This document shows positions 24,962-33,739 of a DNA stretch of 40,075 bases, in pieces. The DNA comes from Flavobacteriales bacterium (GTDB taxonomy: Bacteria > Bacteroidota > Bacteroidia > Flavobacteriales_D > Crocinitomicaceae), in assembly GCA_947447525.1 (NCBI GenBank), contig CANFJL010000017.1, positions 1 through 40,075 on the forward strand, read 5' to 3'. Made by a program: the position numbers and the translations under genes. The notes below the pieces were generated by a model, which saw only the letters and a program-made list of their open reading frames with translations, was not told the origin of the DNA and did not search any database. Numbering within the stretch: position 1 is the stretch's first letter; every line of letters begins with the position of its first letter.

Positions 24962-24980
24962 AATAAAATTGAACTATCTA

Positions 24981-26687
24981 ATGAGTTTACACGAACTGTC
25001 TGAACAAGAATTACAAAGAAGAGAATCACTTGAAAAATTAAGAGATTTAGGAGTTGAGCCTTATCCCGCTGCTCTTTTTCCTGTAGATACCTGCGCAATA
25101 GAAATAAAAGAATCTTATCAAGAAGGTAAACAGGTCTGTATTGCAGGCCGAATGATGAGTCAACGCGTTATGGGAAAAGCTTCTTTTGCTGAATTGCAAG
25201 ATGCAAGTGGAAGAATACAATTGTATATCAATAGAGATGAAATTTGTCCGGGTGAGGATAAAACACTCTACAATGAGATCTTTAAAAAACTATTAGATTT
25301 AGGGGACTTTATTGGAATCAATGGAACTTTATTCAAAACTCAAGTCGGTGAAATCAGTGTTCATGTTAAAGAATTAATACTCTTAAGTAAGTCACTCAAA
25401 CCTCTTCCCTTACCCAAAACGGATACTGAAGGTAAAATTCATGATGCTTTTACAGACCCAGAATTAAGGTATCGTCAGCGTTATGTAGATTTAGTTGTAA
25501 ATCCAAAGGTGAAGGAAACCTTTGTAAAAAGATCCAAAACGATTGCCTCAATGAGACAATTTTTTAATGATTTTGGATATTTAGAGGTGGAAACACCCAT
25601 TCTTCAGCCTATTCCAGGCGGAGCAGCTGCCCGACCTTTTATTACGCATCACAATGCTTTAGATACTACACTTTATCTTCGAATTGCTAATGAACTTTAT
25701 CTAAAAAGATTAATAGTTGGAGGATTTGATGGGGTTTATGAATTTGCCAAGGACTTTAGAAATGAAGGAATGGATAGAACTCATAATCCTGAGTTTACAG
25801 TAATGGAAATGTATGTAGCATACAAGGACTATAACTGGATGATGGACTTCACTGAAAAAATGTTAGAACATGTTGCTCTTCAAGTCAATGGATCGAGTGA
25901 TGTGCTCATGGGAGACAAAACAATTTCTTTGAAAGCGCCCTATAAAAGAATTACAATGCGTGATGCCATTATTGAGCATACAGGATTCGACATTAAAGGC
26001 AAATCAATTGATGAAATTCGCCAGGCATGTGAAGCCAATGGTATTCCTACAAATCCAAGTATGGGAATCGGTAAATTGATAGACGAATTGTTTGGAGAAA
26101 AATGTGAAGGGAATTATATTCAACCAACTTTTATTACAGATTATCCGATTGAAATGTCGCCACTATGTAAAAAGCATCGTGAAGACCCATCGCTTACTGA
26201 GCGTTTTGAATTAATGGTTAATGGTAAAGAAATTGCAAATGCTTATTCTGAATTAAATGATCCAATTGATCAAAGAGAACGCTTTGAAGAACAATTAACT
26301 CTTTCAGAAAAAGGGGATGATGAAGCAATGTTTATTGATCAAGATTTTTTACGCGCTTTAGAATATGGAATGCCTCCAACCTCGGGTATCGGAATTGGTA
26401 TTGACCGTTTGGTAATGCTATTGACCAATAATGCTTCTATTCAAGAAGTGTTATTCTTCCCTCAAATGCGTCCAGAAGCAACGCAAACTACAGTTCATTT
26501 GTCACCTGATGAATTACTAATAATGAATGCGCTTAAGCAGGAATCTCCTATTGATTTATCAATATTGAGAACGAAAGTAGAAATGAGTAATAAGCTTTGG
26601 GATACGAGCATGAAAAACCTGAGTAAATTAGGGCAATTGAAAGTTGAAAAAATTGGAGAACAAGTAAGAGTTGCCTTACTTCACTAA
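24981..26687 (+). CDS. lysS: Lysyl-tRNA synthetase (class II)
   Basis: Charges tRNA-Lys. The product from the ATG at 24981 is 568 residues and starts [20 protein letters not shown], which matches the usual beginning of the Bacteroidota enzyme; a TTG 12 bases upstream was rejected. It has the OB-fold anticodon-binding domain (about 50-150) and class II motifs: motif 1 near [18 protein letters not shown], motif 2 in [19 protein letters not shown], and motif 3 in [18 protein letters not shown]. The last 70 residues, a small helical domain after the catalytic core, are an extension seen in relatives of this phylum but longer than in E. coli. Its stop interlocks with that of recX on the other strand (4-base overlap). 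Confidence 0.97.
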   Translation: MSLHELSEQELQRRESLEKLRDLGVEPYPAALFPVDTCAIEIKESYQEGKQVCIAGRMMSQRVMGKASFAELQDASGRIQLYINRDEICPGEDKTLYNEIFKKLLDLGDFIGINGTLFKTQVGEISVHVKELILLSKSLKPLPLPKTDTEGKIHDAFTDPELRYRQRYVDLVVNPKVKETFVKRSKTIASMRQFFNDFGYLEVETPILQPIPGGAAARPFITHHNALDTTLYLRIANELYLKRLIVGGFDGVYEFAKDFRNEGMDRTHNPEFTVMEMYVAYKDYNWMMDFTEKMLEHVALQVNGSSDVLMGDKTISLKAPYKRITMRDAIIEHTGFDIKGKSIDEIRQACEANGIPTNPSMGIGKLIDELFGEKCEGNYIQPTFITDYPIEMSPLCKKHREDPSLTERFELMVNGKEIANAYSELNDPIDQRERFEEQLTLSEKGDDEAMFIDQDFLRALEYGMPPTSGIGIGIDRLVMLLTNNASIQEVLFFPQMRPEATQTTVHLSPDELLIMNALKQESPIDLSILRTKVEMSNKLWDTSMKNLSKLGQLKVEKIGEQVRVALLH

Positions 26688-27154
26688 TCTTCTCTTATTC
26701 CACATTTAAAAATATCATCTAATTGATATCCTTTACTGAGTAAATAGCGAATTATTTTAGCTTCTTTCTTGTAGCTTTCTTTTTCATTGGAAAGCAATCT
26801 TTTTTTCTTTTCTATTAATAGGGTTAAATCTTCTAAATAAACTGTTTTATCAATGGTTTTTAGCGCTTTATCGATAAGAATGGTAGATATTTGTTTGGCC
26901 TTTAATCCCGCCTTTATTTTACTTATGCCCCATTTTTTTATATGCTGTTTGCCTTGGGCAAATGAAAGCGCAAATCTTTCGTCATCAATAAATTTAGCTT
27001 GAATGAGTTCGGCAATTAACTGCTCTTTCTTCTCCTCAGAAAGCAGAGATGATTTTAGCTTCTTTTTTACATCAAAAATGCAACGATCTTGATAAGCACA
27101 AAAGCTTTCTAATTTTAATTTTTCCGATAAATAAAAGTCGGAATCGCCAAACAT
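26684..27154 (-). CDS. recX: RecX regulatory protein
   Basis: A 156-residue helical-repeat protein that modulates RecA filaments in the cytoplasm. Family features: [16 protein letters not shown] at the start, [34 protein letters not shown] in outline (repeat 2 with its typical DxxFA and W-G-I motifs), and a C-terminal repeat with [15 protein letters not shown]. The start codon overlaps the stop of the upstream rng by one base (TAATG), implying translational coupling. recA itself is not in the window. Interlocked convergent stop with lysS. Confidence 0.93.
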   Translation of the reverse strand: MFGDSDFYLSEKLKLESFCAYQDRCIFDVKKKLKSSLLSEEKKEQLIAELIQAKFIDDERFALSFAQGKQHIKKWGISKIKAGLKAKQISTILIDKALKTIDKTVYLEDLTLLIEKKKRLLSNEKESYKKEAKIIRYLLSKGYQLDDIFKCGIRED

Positions 27155-28707
27155 TACATTGGAATTTCTTCGTTGTCTTTATCTACAAAAACATAATCTA
27201 ATAAATTCAAAGCAGTAACCCCATGAACTGGAATCCATTTTTTAAATTTAAAATACCAAGCCCATTGTTTAGAGCGAAGAAACCCACCTTTTTTGAAATA
27301 TCCTTCTAAATAGGGGTGGACATGCAAGGAAACGCCACTAACTTTTCGGTCTAAAACCAAATAAGACAAGCTCGCCTCAATTTCTTCAGCAAATAAAATA
27401 CTTGCTTGAATTTCACCTGTTCCATTACAGGTTGGACAAGACTCCGAAGTTTTGATTTGTGTTACCGGTCGAACGCGTTGACGGGTAATCTCTATGATAC
27501 CAAATTTTGACGGAGGGATAATATTATGCTTAGCACGATCAGATTTCATGAACTCTTTCATCTTTTCAAAAAGAATTCTATTATTTTCTTTATCATGCAT
27601 ATCTATAAAATCGATACAGATAATACCGCCCATATCACGCAATTGTAATACACGTGCCACTTCTTCAGCCGCCTCTATATTAGTTGCTAAAGCATTAGAC
27701 TCTTGTCCGTCTGCGCCTTTTCTATTTCCACTATTGACATCAATTACATGCATTGCCTCCGTATGCTCAATGATGAGGTAACCCCCGGTTGGCATAGGAA
27801 CTTTTTTACCGAATAATGTTTTGATTTGTTTATTGATCCCAAAACGCTCGAAAATTGGAATTTTTCCGTCGTAAAGGTTTAAAATTTGTTCTTTTCCAGG
27901 AGCAATTCCGGTAATATAATCTTTCATTTCTCCATGTAACACTTCCTCATTTACATGGATATTTTTAAAATCGCCATTCAATAAATCACGTAACATTGAA
28001 GTTGTGGTATTCAATTCCCCCAATACTCTTTTAGGTGCTTCAGAACCCAATGCATTGGCATGAATTTTCTTCCATTTTTCTAAAAGATCATTTAAGTCTT
28101 GTTCTAAGTCTGAAGTTTTTTTATGCTCGGCTACGGTACGAATAATTACCCCAAAATTCTTAGGGATAATTCTTTCCATTAATTCTTTTAAACGAGCTCT
28201 TTCCTCGGGCTCTTTGATTTTTTGGGAAATTGAAATCTTATTAGAAAACGGCGCTAAAACCAAATATCGACCAGCTAAAGTAATTTCTGAAGATAATCTT
28301 GGTCCTTTTGTGGAAATAGGTTCTTTGGCAACTTGTACTAAAATAGATTGTGAAGAAGATAAAACAGCATCAATTTTACCGTTTTTATCAAGTTCTTTTT
28401 CAAATTTAAAATACATTAAATCCGGAACGCTTTGTTTGTTTCGTAAAGTATCTTTGGTGAATTTACTTAAAGAATTAAATTGTTGTCCAAGATCTAAATA
28501 ATGAAGAAAGGCATCTTTTTCATACCCAACATCGACAAATGCCGCGTTAAGACTTGGGGAGAGACGGCGAACCTTTCCTAAGTATACATCCCCAACAGCA
28601 AAGTCAGAATTTCCCCTTTCTTCGTGCAGTTCAATTAGTTTTCCGTCTCGAAGTAACGCTATCCAAACTCCGTTGGAGCGCGCATCTACGACTAGTTCTA
28701 AGCTCAC
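27154..28707 (-). CDS. rng: Ribonuclease E/G family endoribonuclease
   Basis: Endonuclease for rRNA and mRNA processing. The 517-residue protein has an S1 RNA-binding domain near the N-terminus (VGDVYLGKVRRLSPSLNAAFVDVGYEKDAFLHY), the 5' sensor/RNase H region, the catalytic aspartates in HVIDVNSGNR and GGIICIDFIDM, and the zinc-link CPTCNGTGE. There is no long C-terminal scaffold, so it is RNase G-like. It precedes recX with a one-base overlap. A 30-residue basic protein gene lies 76 bases upstream on the same strand, separated by a perfect palindrome. Confidence 0.96.
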   Translation of the reverse strand: MSLELVVDARSNGVWIALLRDGKLIELHEERGNSDFAVGDVYLGKVRRLSPSLNAAFVDVGYEKDAFLHYLDLGQQFNSLSKFTKDTLRNKQSVPDLMYFKFEKELDKNGKIDAVLSSSQSILVQVAKEPISTKGPRLSSEITLAGRYLVLAPFSNKISISQKIKEPEERARLKELMERIIPKNFGVIIRTVAEHKKTSDLEQDLNDLLEKWKKIHANALGSEAPKRVLGELNTTTSMLRDLLNGDFKNIHVNEEVLHGEMKDYITGIAPGKEQILNLYDGKIPIFERFGINKQIKTLFGKKVPMPTGGYLIIEHTEAMHVIDVNSGNRKGADGQESNALATNIEAAEEVARVLQLRDMGGIICIDFIDMHDKENNRILFEKMKEFMKSDRAKHNIIPPSKFGIIEITRQRVRPVTQIKTSESCPTCNGTGEIQASILFAEEIEASLSYLVLDRKVSGVSLHVHPYLEGYFKKGGFLRSKQWAWYFKFKKWIPVHGVTALNLLDYVFVDKDNEEIPM

Positions 28708-28730
28708 AATAAATATTTTTATGATAAAAC

Positions 28731-28760
28731 AATGAAAGCTCAGTAATAGTATTACTGAGC
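28731..28760 (-). terminator. Palindromic hairpin with T-rich tail between the 30-aa gene and rng
   Basis: A perfect 10-base inverted repeat, GCTCAGTAAT and ATTACTGAGC, occupies 28738-28760 with a 3-base loop. On the minus strand it is followed by TTTCATTGTTTT. It is probably an intrinsic terminator or attenuator after the 28784-28876 gene, and it might also act as a processing site in the leader of rng. Confidence 0.6.
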
Positions 28761-28783
28761 CTCACATCAAATAATGATTAAGC

Positions 28784-28876
28784 TTATTTTTTCTTCTTGT
28801 GGCGATTCTTTCTTAGTCTTTTCTTACGCTTGTGCGTCGCCATTTTATGTCTTTTTCTTTTTTTACCGCTTGGCAT
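28784..28876 (-). CDS. 30-residue basic protein, mS38/COX24 (AURKAIP1)-like, putative small ribosomal protein
   Basis: A very short gene that standard length cut-offs miss. The product begins MPSGKKRKRHKMATHKRKKR and continues LRKNRHKKKK: 30 residues, over half Lys or Arg. The K-R-x-x-M---K-K-R---R--R pattern is that of the AURKAIP1/COX24 domain, found in mitochondrial mS38 and in the actinobacterial small-subunit protein bS22; short proteins like this recur in Bacteroidota. It probably sits on the 30S subunit. It has an excellent promoter (28941-28971) and a hairpin terminator, so it is expressed as its own unit between HU and rng. Assignment to the family is by pattern memory; the coding call rests on promoter, composition and terminator together. 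Confidence 0.85.
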   Translation of the reverse strand: MPSGKKRKRHKMATHKRKKRLRKNRHKKKK

Positions 28877-28921
28877 ATGCTATATATTTTTCTTGTTATC
28901 TGAATTGCTGGTATTATTTTA

Positions 28922-28940
28922 CCACCCCTTTTGGGGAGGG
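28922..28940 (-). other. G/C-rich hairpin at the start of the 30-aa gene transcript
   Basis: Immediately after the -7 element the minus strand reads CCCTCCCCAAAAGGGGTGG, a stem of four G-C pairs plus two more beyond an A/T-type mismatch, with an AAAA loop. It would be at or just inside the 5' end of the transcript. It could stabilise the mRNA or be a regulator site; no T-run follows, so it is not a classic terminator for the HU gene. Confidence 0.4.
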
Positions 28941-28971
28941 CAAAGATAATGAAATTAATTTAATCACCAAA
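28941..28971 (-). promoter_or_regulatory. Consensus promoter of the 30-aa ribosomal-type gene
   Basis: On the minus strand TTTG (28971-28968), a 19-base spacer and TATCTTTG (28948-28941) match the Bacteroidota promoter consensus perfectly. Transcription should start near 28934, about 58 bases before the ATG. It is the best promoter seen in the window, as expected for a gene needed at ribosomal-protein levels. Confidence 0.75.
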
Positions 28972-28978
28972 CCGAATA

Positions 28979-29269
28979 TTAACCAACCTTAACTTGTGAT
29001 TTAACTTGCTCCACAAATGTTTTTGCTGGTTTAAATGATGGAATGTTATGTGCTGGAATGATAATGGTTGTATTTTTTGAAATATTTCTTCCTGTTTTTT
29101 GTGCTCTTTCTTTCACAATAAAACTTCCAAACCCTCTTAAATATACATTATTTCCTTTTGCCAATGATGTTTTGATGGAGTTCATAAACGATTCAACAGC
29201 TCTTAATGCTTCATTTTTTTCTAGTCCCGTTTCTACTGCGATGTCGGTTACAATATCTGCTTTTGTCAT
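28979..29269 (-). CDS. HU-family DNA-binding protein
   Basis: A 96-residue histone-like protein that bends and compacts DNA as a dimer. It has the family layout: helices in MTKADIVTDIAVETGLEKNEALRAVESF in outline, the signature strand VYLRGFGSFIVKERAQKTGRN, and the beta-arm ending IPAHNIPSFKPAKTFVEQV. The arm tip differs from E. coli HU in lacking the proline of GRNP (here GRNIS), a common change in Bacteroidota HU/IHF proteins. Single gene, divergent from mutY; a -7 element (TACTTTTG, 29320-29313) precedes it by about 43 bases. Whether it acts as HU or IHF cannot be told. Confidence 0.96.
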   Translation of the reverse strand: MTKADIVTDIAVETGLEKNEALRAVESFMNSIKTSLAKGNNVYLRGFGSFIVKERAQKTGRNISKNTTIIIPAHNIPSFKPAKTFVEQVKSQVKVG

Positions 29270-29312
29270 TATTATTAGAGTTTAAGTTTTTACAATTAGT
29301 ATTTTCGCGCTA

Positions 29313-29320
29313 CAAAAGTA
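29313..29320 (-). promoter_or_regulatory. Putative -7 element of the HU gene
   Basis: Minus-strand TACTTTTG fits TAnnTTTG exactly. Transcription would start near 29306, about 37 bases before the HU ATG. No clear -33 was seen. Confidence 0.4.
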
Positions 29321-29378
29321 TATTAGTTATCTTAATTGGAGTTGTTTTAATCAAAATATTTCAAATAAAAATTAACAA

Positions 29379-30422
29379 ATGGCTAATTTTCAAGAGGAAA
29401 TTATAAACTGGTATTTAATAAATAAGCGAGATTTACCCTGGAGAAACACTCAGGATCCTTATAAAATTTGGTTAAGCGAAATAATCTTACAACAAACAAG
29501 AGTTCAACAAGGCCTACCCTATTATTTAAAATTTCTAAAGGCGTTTCCTCGCATTGATGATTTTGCCCAAGCAAGTGAGCAGGATGTCCTAGCCTTATGG
29601 CAGGGTTTAGGTTATTACTCTAGGGCAAGGAATATGAGAAAAACCGCCATTCAAATCATGGACTTGTTTAATGGTGAATTTCCGAAAACAGAAAAGGAAT
29701 TACTCTCTTTATTTGGCGTTGGTAAATATTCTGCTGCCGCGATTGGATCCTTTGCATTTAAGCTTCCTTTAGCAGTCGTTGATGGAAATGTTTATAGAGT
29801 TTTATCTAGAGTATTTAATATAGACACTCCAATTGATACCCCTCAAGGTCAAAGAGCGTTTCAAGAATTGGCTTCTACTCTTCTTCCTAGACATACGCCC
29901 GACACTTATAATCAAGCCATTATGGAATTTGGCGCTTTACAATGCACCCCAAAAAGTCCAGATTGCTTCAATTGTGTCTTGTCTACCATTTGTATAGGAA
30001 GGATGGAGAAAAATATTGATGTCTTGCCGGTAAAAATTAAAAGTATTAAAACCCGCAATAGATTTTTTGCCTATCAAGTTTTTATCGATGATGACAACAA
30101 AACAATCATTCAAGAGCGGGGGCCAAAAGATATTTGGCAAGGACTATATGAATTTCCTTTACTCGAATTTGAATCGGAGGAATTAATTATGAATTTTATG
30201 AATACAGAAGCATCAAAAATAAGAGAGGTTTCTAATGTTATAAGGCATAAATTAACCCATCAGTTGATTTTTGCTTATTTCATTGTTTACAGTAAAGCTG
30301 AATTGCCTAATGATTTAAAACCAAACCAAAAAGCAATGCCCTTTTCAAATATTCACTCTTTGCCAATGTCTCGATTGATGGAGAAATTTTTAGAATCTGT
30401 CAATCCTATTCTTTTTGCTTAA
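29379..30422 (+). CDS. mutY: A/G-specific adenine glycosylase
   Basis: Removes adenine paired with 8-oxoguanine. The 347-residue enzyme has LPWRNTQDPYKIWLSEIILQQTRV in outline, with the catalytic Glu in SEIILQQT, a helix-hairpin-helix LFGVGKYSAAAIGSFAF followed by the catalytic Asp in VVDGNVYRVLSR, and a [4Fe-4S] ligand set C-x6-C-x2-C-x5-C (CTPKSPDCFNCVLSTIC). The C-terminal NUDIX-like 8-oxoG recognition domain follows (IIQERGPKDIWQGLYEFPL, then RHKLTHQLI). All catalytic parts are present. Divergent from HU, followed by the aminopeptidase gene after 50 bases. Confidence 0.97.
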   Translation: MANFQEEIINWYLINKRDLPWRNTQDPYKIWLSEIILQQTRVQQGLPYYLKFLKAFPRIDDFAQASEQDVLALWQGLGYYSRARNMRKTAIQIMDLFNGEFPKTEKELLSLFGVGKYSAAAIGSFAFKLPLAVVDGNVYRVLSRVFNIDTPIDTPQGQRAFQELASTLLPRHTPDTYNQAIMEFGALQCTPKSPDCFNCVLSTICIGRMEKNIDVLPVKIKSIKTRNRFFAYQVFIDDDNKTIIQERGPKDIWQGLYEFPLLEFESEELIMNFMNTEASKIREVSNVIRHKLTHQLIFAYFIVYSKAELPNDLKPNQKAMPFSNIHSLPMSRLMEKFLESVNPILFA

Positions 30423-30447
30423 GTAGAGAAGAATGTTGTTAACTTTG
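30414..30447 (+). promoter_or_regulatory. Putative promoter of the aminopeptidase-pdxA unit
   Basis: TTTG at 30414-30417 (inside the end of mutY) and TAACTTTG at 30440-30447 with a 22-base spacer fit the Bacteroidota consensus. The start would be near 30454, about 19 bases before the ATG at 30473. Confidence 0.55.
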
Positions 30448-30472
30448 AAAACTAATTAATGAAGCCTTTGAA

Positions 30473-31843
30473 ATGATTTTTACACCAAAAACATCAAATA
30501 CCGCTAATAAAGTCCATTTTTGGAATGGAAAAACAGACGCTCTGTCCAATGAACTTAAAGCTTTAGGGAATTCTATTATTGAAAAAAAGGGAAAGTGGGA
30601 CTTTGAAAAATCAAGTTCATCCTTTACAATTTTGGTGAATAGCGATCAAATGACTCCAGAACTTTATAGAAAAACCGCTTTTGAAATTTATGAGTTAATT
30701 AAGAGTGAACTAAATTCAATTGAAATTGAAGAAGCTAATAAAACGCTTTATCCATTTATCGAAGGATTGGCATTGTCATCTTATCAGTTTGATCGCTTTT
30801 TAAGTAAAAAAAATAAACCGAAATTAACTGAAGTATTTGTTCCTGGAATGGATGCATTACAATTGGAAGAATTAGAAGCAACAACAAAAGCAGTTTTTTG
30901 GGCCCGAGATATGGTAAATACTCCAGTTTCACATTTAAATGCAGAGCAATTTTCAACAGAAATAAGTGATCTTTTAAGTTCTGTAGGAGTTGTTGTAGAA
31001 GTATTAGAAAAATCAAAGATTGAAGCACTAAAAATGGGGGGCTTATTGGCGGTAAATAAAGGCTCAATTGATCCGCCAACATTTACAATTGCTGAATATA
31101 AACCTGCAAACGCTAAAAACCAACAAGCGATTGTTCTGGTTGGAAAAGGAGTCGTGTATGATACAGGTGGATTGAGTTTGAAGCCAACTCCAGGATCGAT
31201 GGATGTTATGAAAAGTGACATGGCCGGAGCTGCAGGTGTAATTGGCGCTTTATATTTAGCCGCTAAACAAAAACTTCCCGTTCATGTAATTGCTTTAATA
31301 CCCGCTACAGACAATAGACCAGGATTAAACGCTTATACTCCGGGAGATGTTGTAACCATGTTTAATGGATCTACGGTCGAAGTGCTGAATACAGATGCCG
31401 AAGGCAGAATGATTTTAGCAGATGCCTTATCTTATTCAGCAAAATATAATCCCGCTCTAGTGATTGATGCAGCAACTTTAACCGGTGCCGCTTTAAGAGC
31501 AATTGGTACTCATGCAGCAATAATCATGGGCAACGCAGAAGATACAATTTTTAATCAATTAGAATCTGCCGGTAATCAAGTTCATGAGCGGGTTGTTCGT
31601 TTTCCATTCTGGGAAGAGTATAAAGAAGAAATGAAATCAAAAATAGCAGACTTAAAGAATATTGGAGGTCCAAACGGAGGAATGATATCTGCGGGAAAGT
31701 TCCTCGAAACCTTCGTGTCTGCTCCCTATGTTCACATGGATGTTGCTGGGCCAACGTGGCTTGACGCTAAAGAAAACTATAAAGGCATCTCAGGAACAGG
31801 ATACGGGGTTAGATTGTTATATACATTCTTAAAAAATTATTAA
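30473..31843 (+). CDS. M17 leucyl aminopeptidase family protein
   Basis: A 456-residue cytosolic two-metal exopeptidase that releases N-terminal residues from peptides. The catalytic C-terminal half (from about 150) has the metal and active-site motifs VLVGKGVVYDTGGLSLKP with its Lys and Asp, MDVMKSDMAGAAGV, and the family signature NTDAEGRMILADAL. The N-terminal domain (1-140) is divergent, as is usual in this family, and the ARDMVNTPVSHLN junction segment is recognisable. pdxA follows after a single base, so the two are co-transcribed although their pathways are unrelated. Substrate range is not predictable. Confidence 0.94.
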   Translation: MIFTPKTSNTANKVHFWNGKTDALSNELKALGNSIIEKKGKWDFEKSSSSFTILVNSDQMTPELYRKTAFEIYELIKSELNSIEIEEANKTLYPFIEGLALSSYQFDRFLSKKNKPKLTEVFVPGMDALQLEELEATTKAVFWARDMVNTPVSHLNAEQFSTEISDLLSSVGVVVEVLEKSKIEALKMGGLLAVNKGSIDPPTFTIAEYKPANAKNQQAIVLVGKGVVYDTGGLSLKPTPGSMDVMKSDMAGAAGVIGALYLAAKQKLPVHVIALIPATDNRPGLNAYTPGDVVTMFNGSTVEVLNTDAEGRMILADALSYSAKYNPALVIDAATLTGAALRAIGTHAAIIMGNAEDTIFNQLESAGNQVHERVVRFPFWEEYKEEMKSKIADLKNIGGPNGGMISAGKFLETFVSAPYVHMDVAGPTWLDAKENYKGISGTGYGVRLLYTFLKNY

Positions 31844-31844
31844 A

Positions 31845-32918
31845 ATGGACAGAGAGCCAAAAAGTATAAAAGTGGGAATTTCAATTGGTGATATCAATGG
31901 AATAGGTGTAGAAATAATTATAAAATCCCTTAAAGATAATCGAATCTTAAATGAATTCACTCCTGTTATTTATGGTTCAAGTCTAGCCCTTTCACACTAT
32001 AAGAAAACACTCGAAATCCCTGATTTTTCTTATTTAATTTGCAAAACAGCAGATGACATTCAAGATAAAAAAATCAATGTACTTAATTGCATAGACGATG
32101 AGGTGGTAGTTCAAGAGGGAACATCAACCCCGCTGTCTGCAAAATTGGCGATTAAAAGTCTTGAAAAAGCAGCAGGAGATTTAGCCTCAGGAAAAATCGA
32201 TGTACTTGTAACAGCTCCTTTATCAAAAGAAAGTGTACAGCAAGCGGGCTTTCCATTTCCAGGCCACACTGAGTTTTTAGCTGAAATGGCCGGTGTAAAT
32301 GAAGCGTTAATGCTTCTTGTTTCTCCTTTTTTAAAAGTGGCTTTGGTTACAAGTCACGTTCCTCTTAAGGATGTCCCGGCTTTATTAACGAAGGAAAAAA
32401 TCGTAGAAAAAATTCATACTTTAGAAAAATCCCTAACAAAAGATTTTGGAATTTCTAGACCAAAAATCGCAGTATTAGGACTCAATCCGCATGCGGGAGA
32501 AAATGGGAAGATAGGCTTGGAAGAACAAGAAATTATTTCCCCAGCAATACAAATGGCCAAAAATGATGGGTCTTTAGTATATGGCCCGTATGCAGCAGAT
32601 GGCTTTTTTGGTTCAGAACAAAGAAGTAAATTTGACGGTGTTCTTGCCATGTATCACGATCAAGGTTTAGCTGCTTTTAAAGCATTGTCTTTCGAGGAAG
32701 GAGTCAATTTTACCGCTGGATTACCAATTGTAAGAACTAGTCCGGATCATGGAACAGCGTTCGATATCTCAGGTAAAAATATAGCTGAAGAACAATCTAT
32801 GAGAAGTGCAATTTATTTGGCTATAGAAATATATAAGAATAGAAAATTTGAGAAGGAAATCAGTCAAAATCCTCTAGCAATTACCGTTGGAGAAAAAGAC
32901 ACCCATAACTCTAGGTAA
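31845..32918 (+). CDS. pdxA: 4-hydroxythreonine-4-phosphate dehydrogenase
   Basis: Catalyses an NAD-dependent oxidation in DXP-dependent pyridoxal phosphate synthesis. The 357-residue protein has SIGDINGIGVEIIIKSL at the start (GDxxGIGxE family motif), TAPLSKESVQQAGFPFPGHTEFLA with one metal His, SHVPLKDV with a second, and the third in MYHDQGLAAFKAL, followed by FTAGLPIVRTSPDHGTAFD, a strongly conserved stretch. All three metal ligands and the substrate-binding region are present. It directly follows the aminopeptidase gene and ends 77 bases before the next operon. Confidence 0.96.
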   Translation: MDREPKSIKVGISIGDINGIGVEIIIKSLKDNRILNEFTPVIYGSSLALSHYKKTLEIPDFSYLICKTADDIQDKKINVLNCIDDEVVVQEGTSTPLSAKLAIKSLEKAAGDLASGKIDVLVTAPLSKESVQQAGFPFPGHTEFLAEMAGVNEALMLLVSPFLKVALVTSHVPLKDVPALLTKEKIVEKIHTLEKSLTKDFGISRPKIAVLGLNPHAGENGKIGLEEQEIISPAIQMAKNDGSLVYGPYAADGFFGSEQRSKFDGVLAMYHDQGLAAFKALSFEEGVNFTAGLPIVRTSPDHGTAFDISGKNIAEEQSMRSAIYLAIEIYKNRKFEKEISQNPLAITVGEKDTHNSR

Positions 32919-32940
32919 CTACTTCTTTAATTTCTCGTTT

Positions 32941-32968
32941 TTTGTTTAAAAAAAAAGTAGTAACTTTG
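32941..32968 (+). promoter_or_regulatory. Putative promoter of the DUF177-rpmF-plsX-fabH-accBC operon
   Basis: TTTG at 32941-32944 and TAACTTTG at 32961-32968 match the -33 and -7 elements; the 16-base spacer, filled with an A-run, is slightly short. The start would be near 32975, about 21 bases before the ATG at 32996. No other good promoter is seen until the end of accC, so it may drive six genes. Confidence 0.6.
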
Positions 32969-32995
32969 TCCCCCTAAGTTTTAGGCAACTGTGAA

Positions 32996-33514
32996 ATGAA
33001 AAATAAAAATCAGTTTTTGATTCCTTTTGTGGGCCTTAAAATAGGGGAGCATCAATTTGCTTTTGAATTAAATGAAAAGTTCTTTGAAGATTTACCACAT
33101 TTATCCCTTGGAAAAGGGCAATTAAATGTTGAATTATCTCTTGACAAAAAAGAAACTATGCTAGTGGCATCGTTTTCTGTAGAGGGAGAGATAAATATGT
33201 TATGCAGTAGATGCAATGAGGAAGTAGTCACTGAAATATATGACGAACTCGATTTGATTTACAAATTTGGATTAGAGCAAGAAGACAATGAAGCCTTGAT
33301 TGTTTTACACCCTGACACCTATGAATTGGATGTATTTCAGCCGATTTATGAAATGATAGTAATGGCAATTCCAACAAGGCCATTGCATGAAGAAGGGGAG
33401 TGTGATGAGGAAATGGTGAAGCTAATCCAAAAATATATGCAAACTGAAAGTATAGTAATAGAAGCACAAAAAGAAGAAGACCCGCGTTGGTCAGCATTAA
33501 AAAATTTGAATTAA
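32996..33514 (+). CDS. DUF177/YceD-family protein
   Basis: A 172-residue acidic protein of the family that lies upstream of rpmF in most bacteria and is linked to 23S rRNA or large-subunit maturation. Seen: the beta-rich N-terminal half, the CxxC in NMLCSRCNEEVVTEIYDEL, and the conserved PIYEMIVMAIPTRPLHEEGECD segment. The second Cys of a zinc-like site may be the one in EGECDEE. First gene of the operon, 18 bases before rpmF. Confidence 0.92.
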   Translation: MKNKNQFLIPFVGLKIGEHQFAFELNEKFFEDLPHLSLGKGQLNVELSLDKKETMLVASFSVEGEINMLCSRCNEEVVTEIYDELDLIYKFGLEQEDNEALIVLHPDTYELDVFQPIYEMIVMAIPTRPLHEEGECDEEMVKLIQKYMQTESIVIEAQKEEDPRWSALKNLN

Positions 33515-33532
33515 AATTAAGTAATATAGATT

Positions 33533-33724
33533 ATGGCACATCCTAAACGGAAAATCTCCAAAACCAGAAGAGATAAAAGAAGGACTCATATCAATGCAGT
33601 AGCAAAGAATATCGCTACTTGTCCAACAACAGGACAACCTCACCTTTTTCACCATGCGCATTGGCATGAGGGAAAATTGTACTACAAAGGAAGAGTTGTA
33701 GCTGAAAAAGAAGTTGCGGCTTAA
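33533..33724 (+). CDS. rpmF: 50S ribosomal protein bL32
   Basis: A 63-residue ribosomal protein with the typical start [19 protein letters not shown] and the [22 protein letters not shown] segment. Of the four zinc cysteines found in some bL32 proteins only the first is present, so this is a zinc-independent form. It sits in its conserved position between the DUF177 gene and plsX. Confidence 0.97.
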   Translation: MAHPKRKISKTRRDKRRTHINAVAKNIATCPTTGQPHLFHHAHWHEGKLYYKGRVVAEKEVAA

Positions 33725-33739
33725 TTCCGTAAACTTTTT

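Noticed and set aside
24969..24980. TTG start for lysS
   Set aside because: It would coincide with the predicted transcription start; the ATG at 24981 gives the usual N-terminus.
29206..29406. 66-residue plus-strand frame across the HU-mutY gap
   Set aside because: It runs antisense into HU and into the start of mutY in another frame; the gap holds promoters instead.
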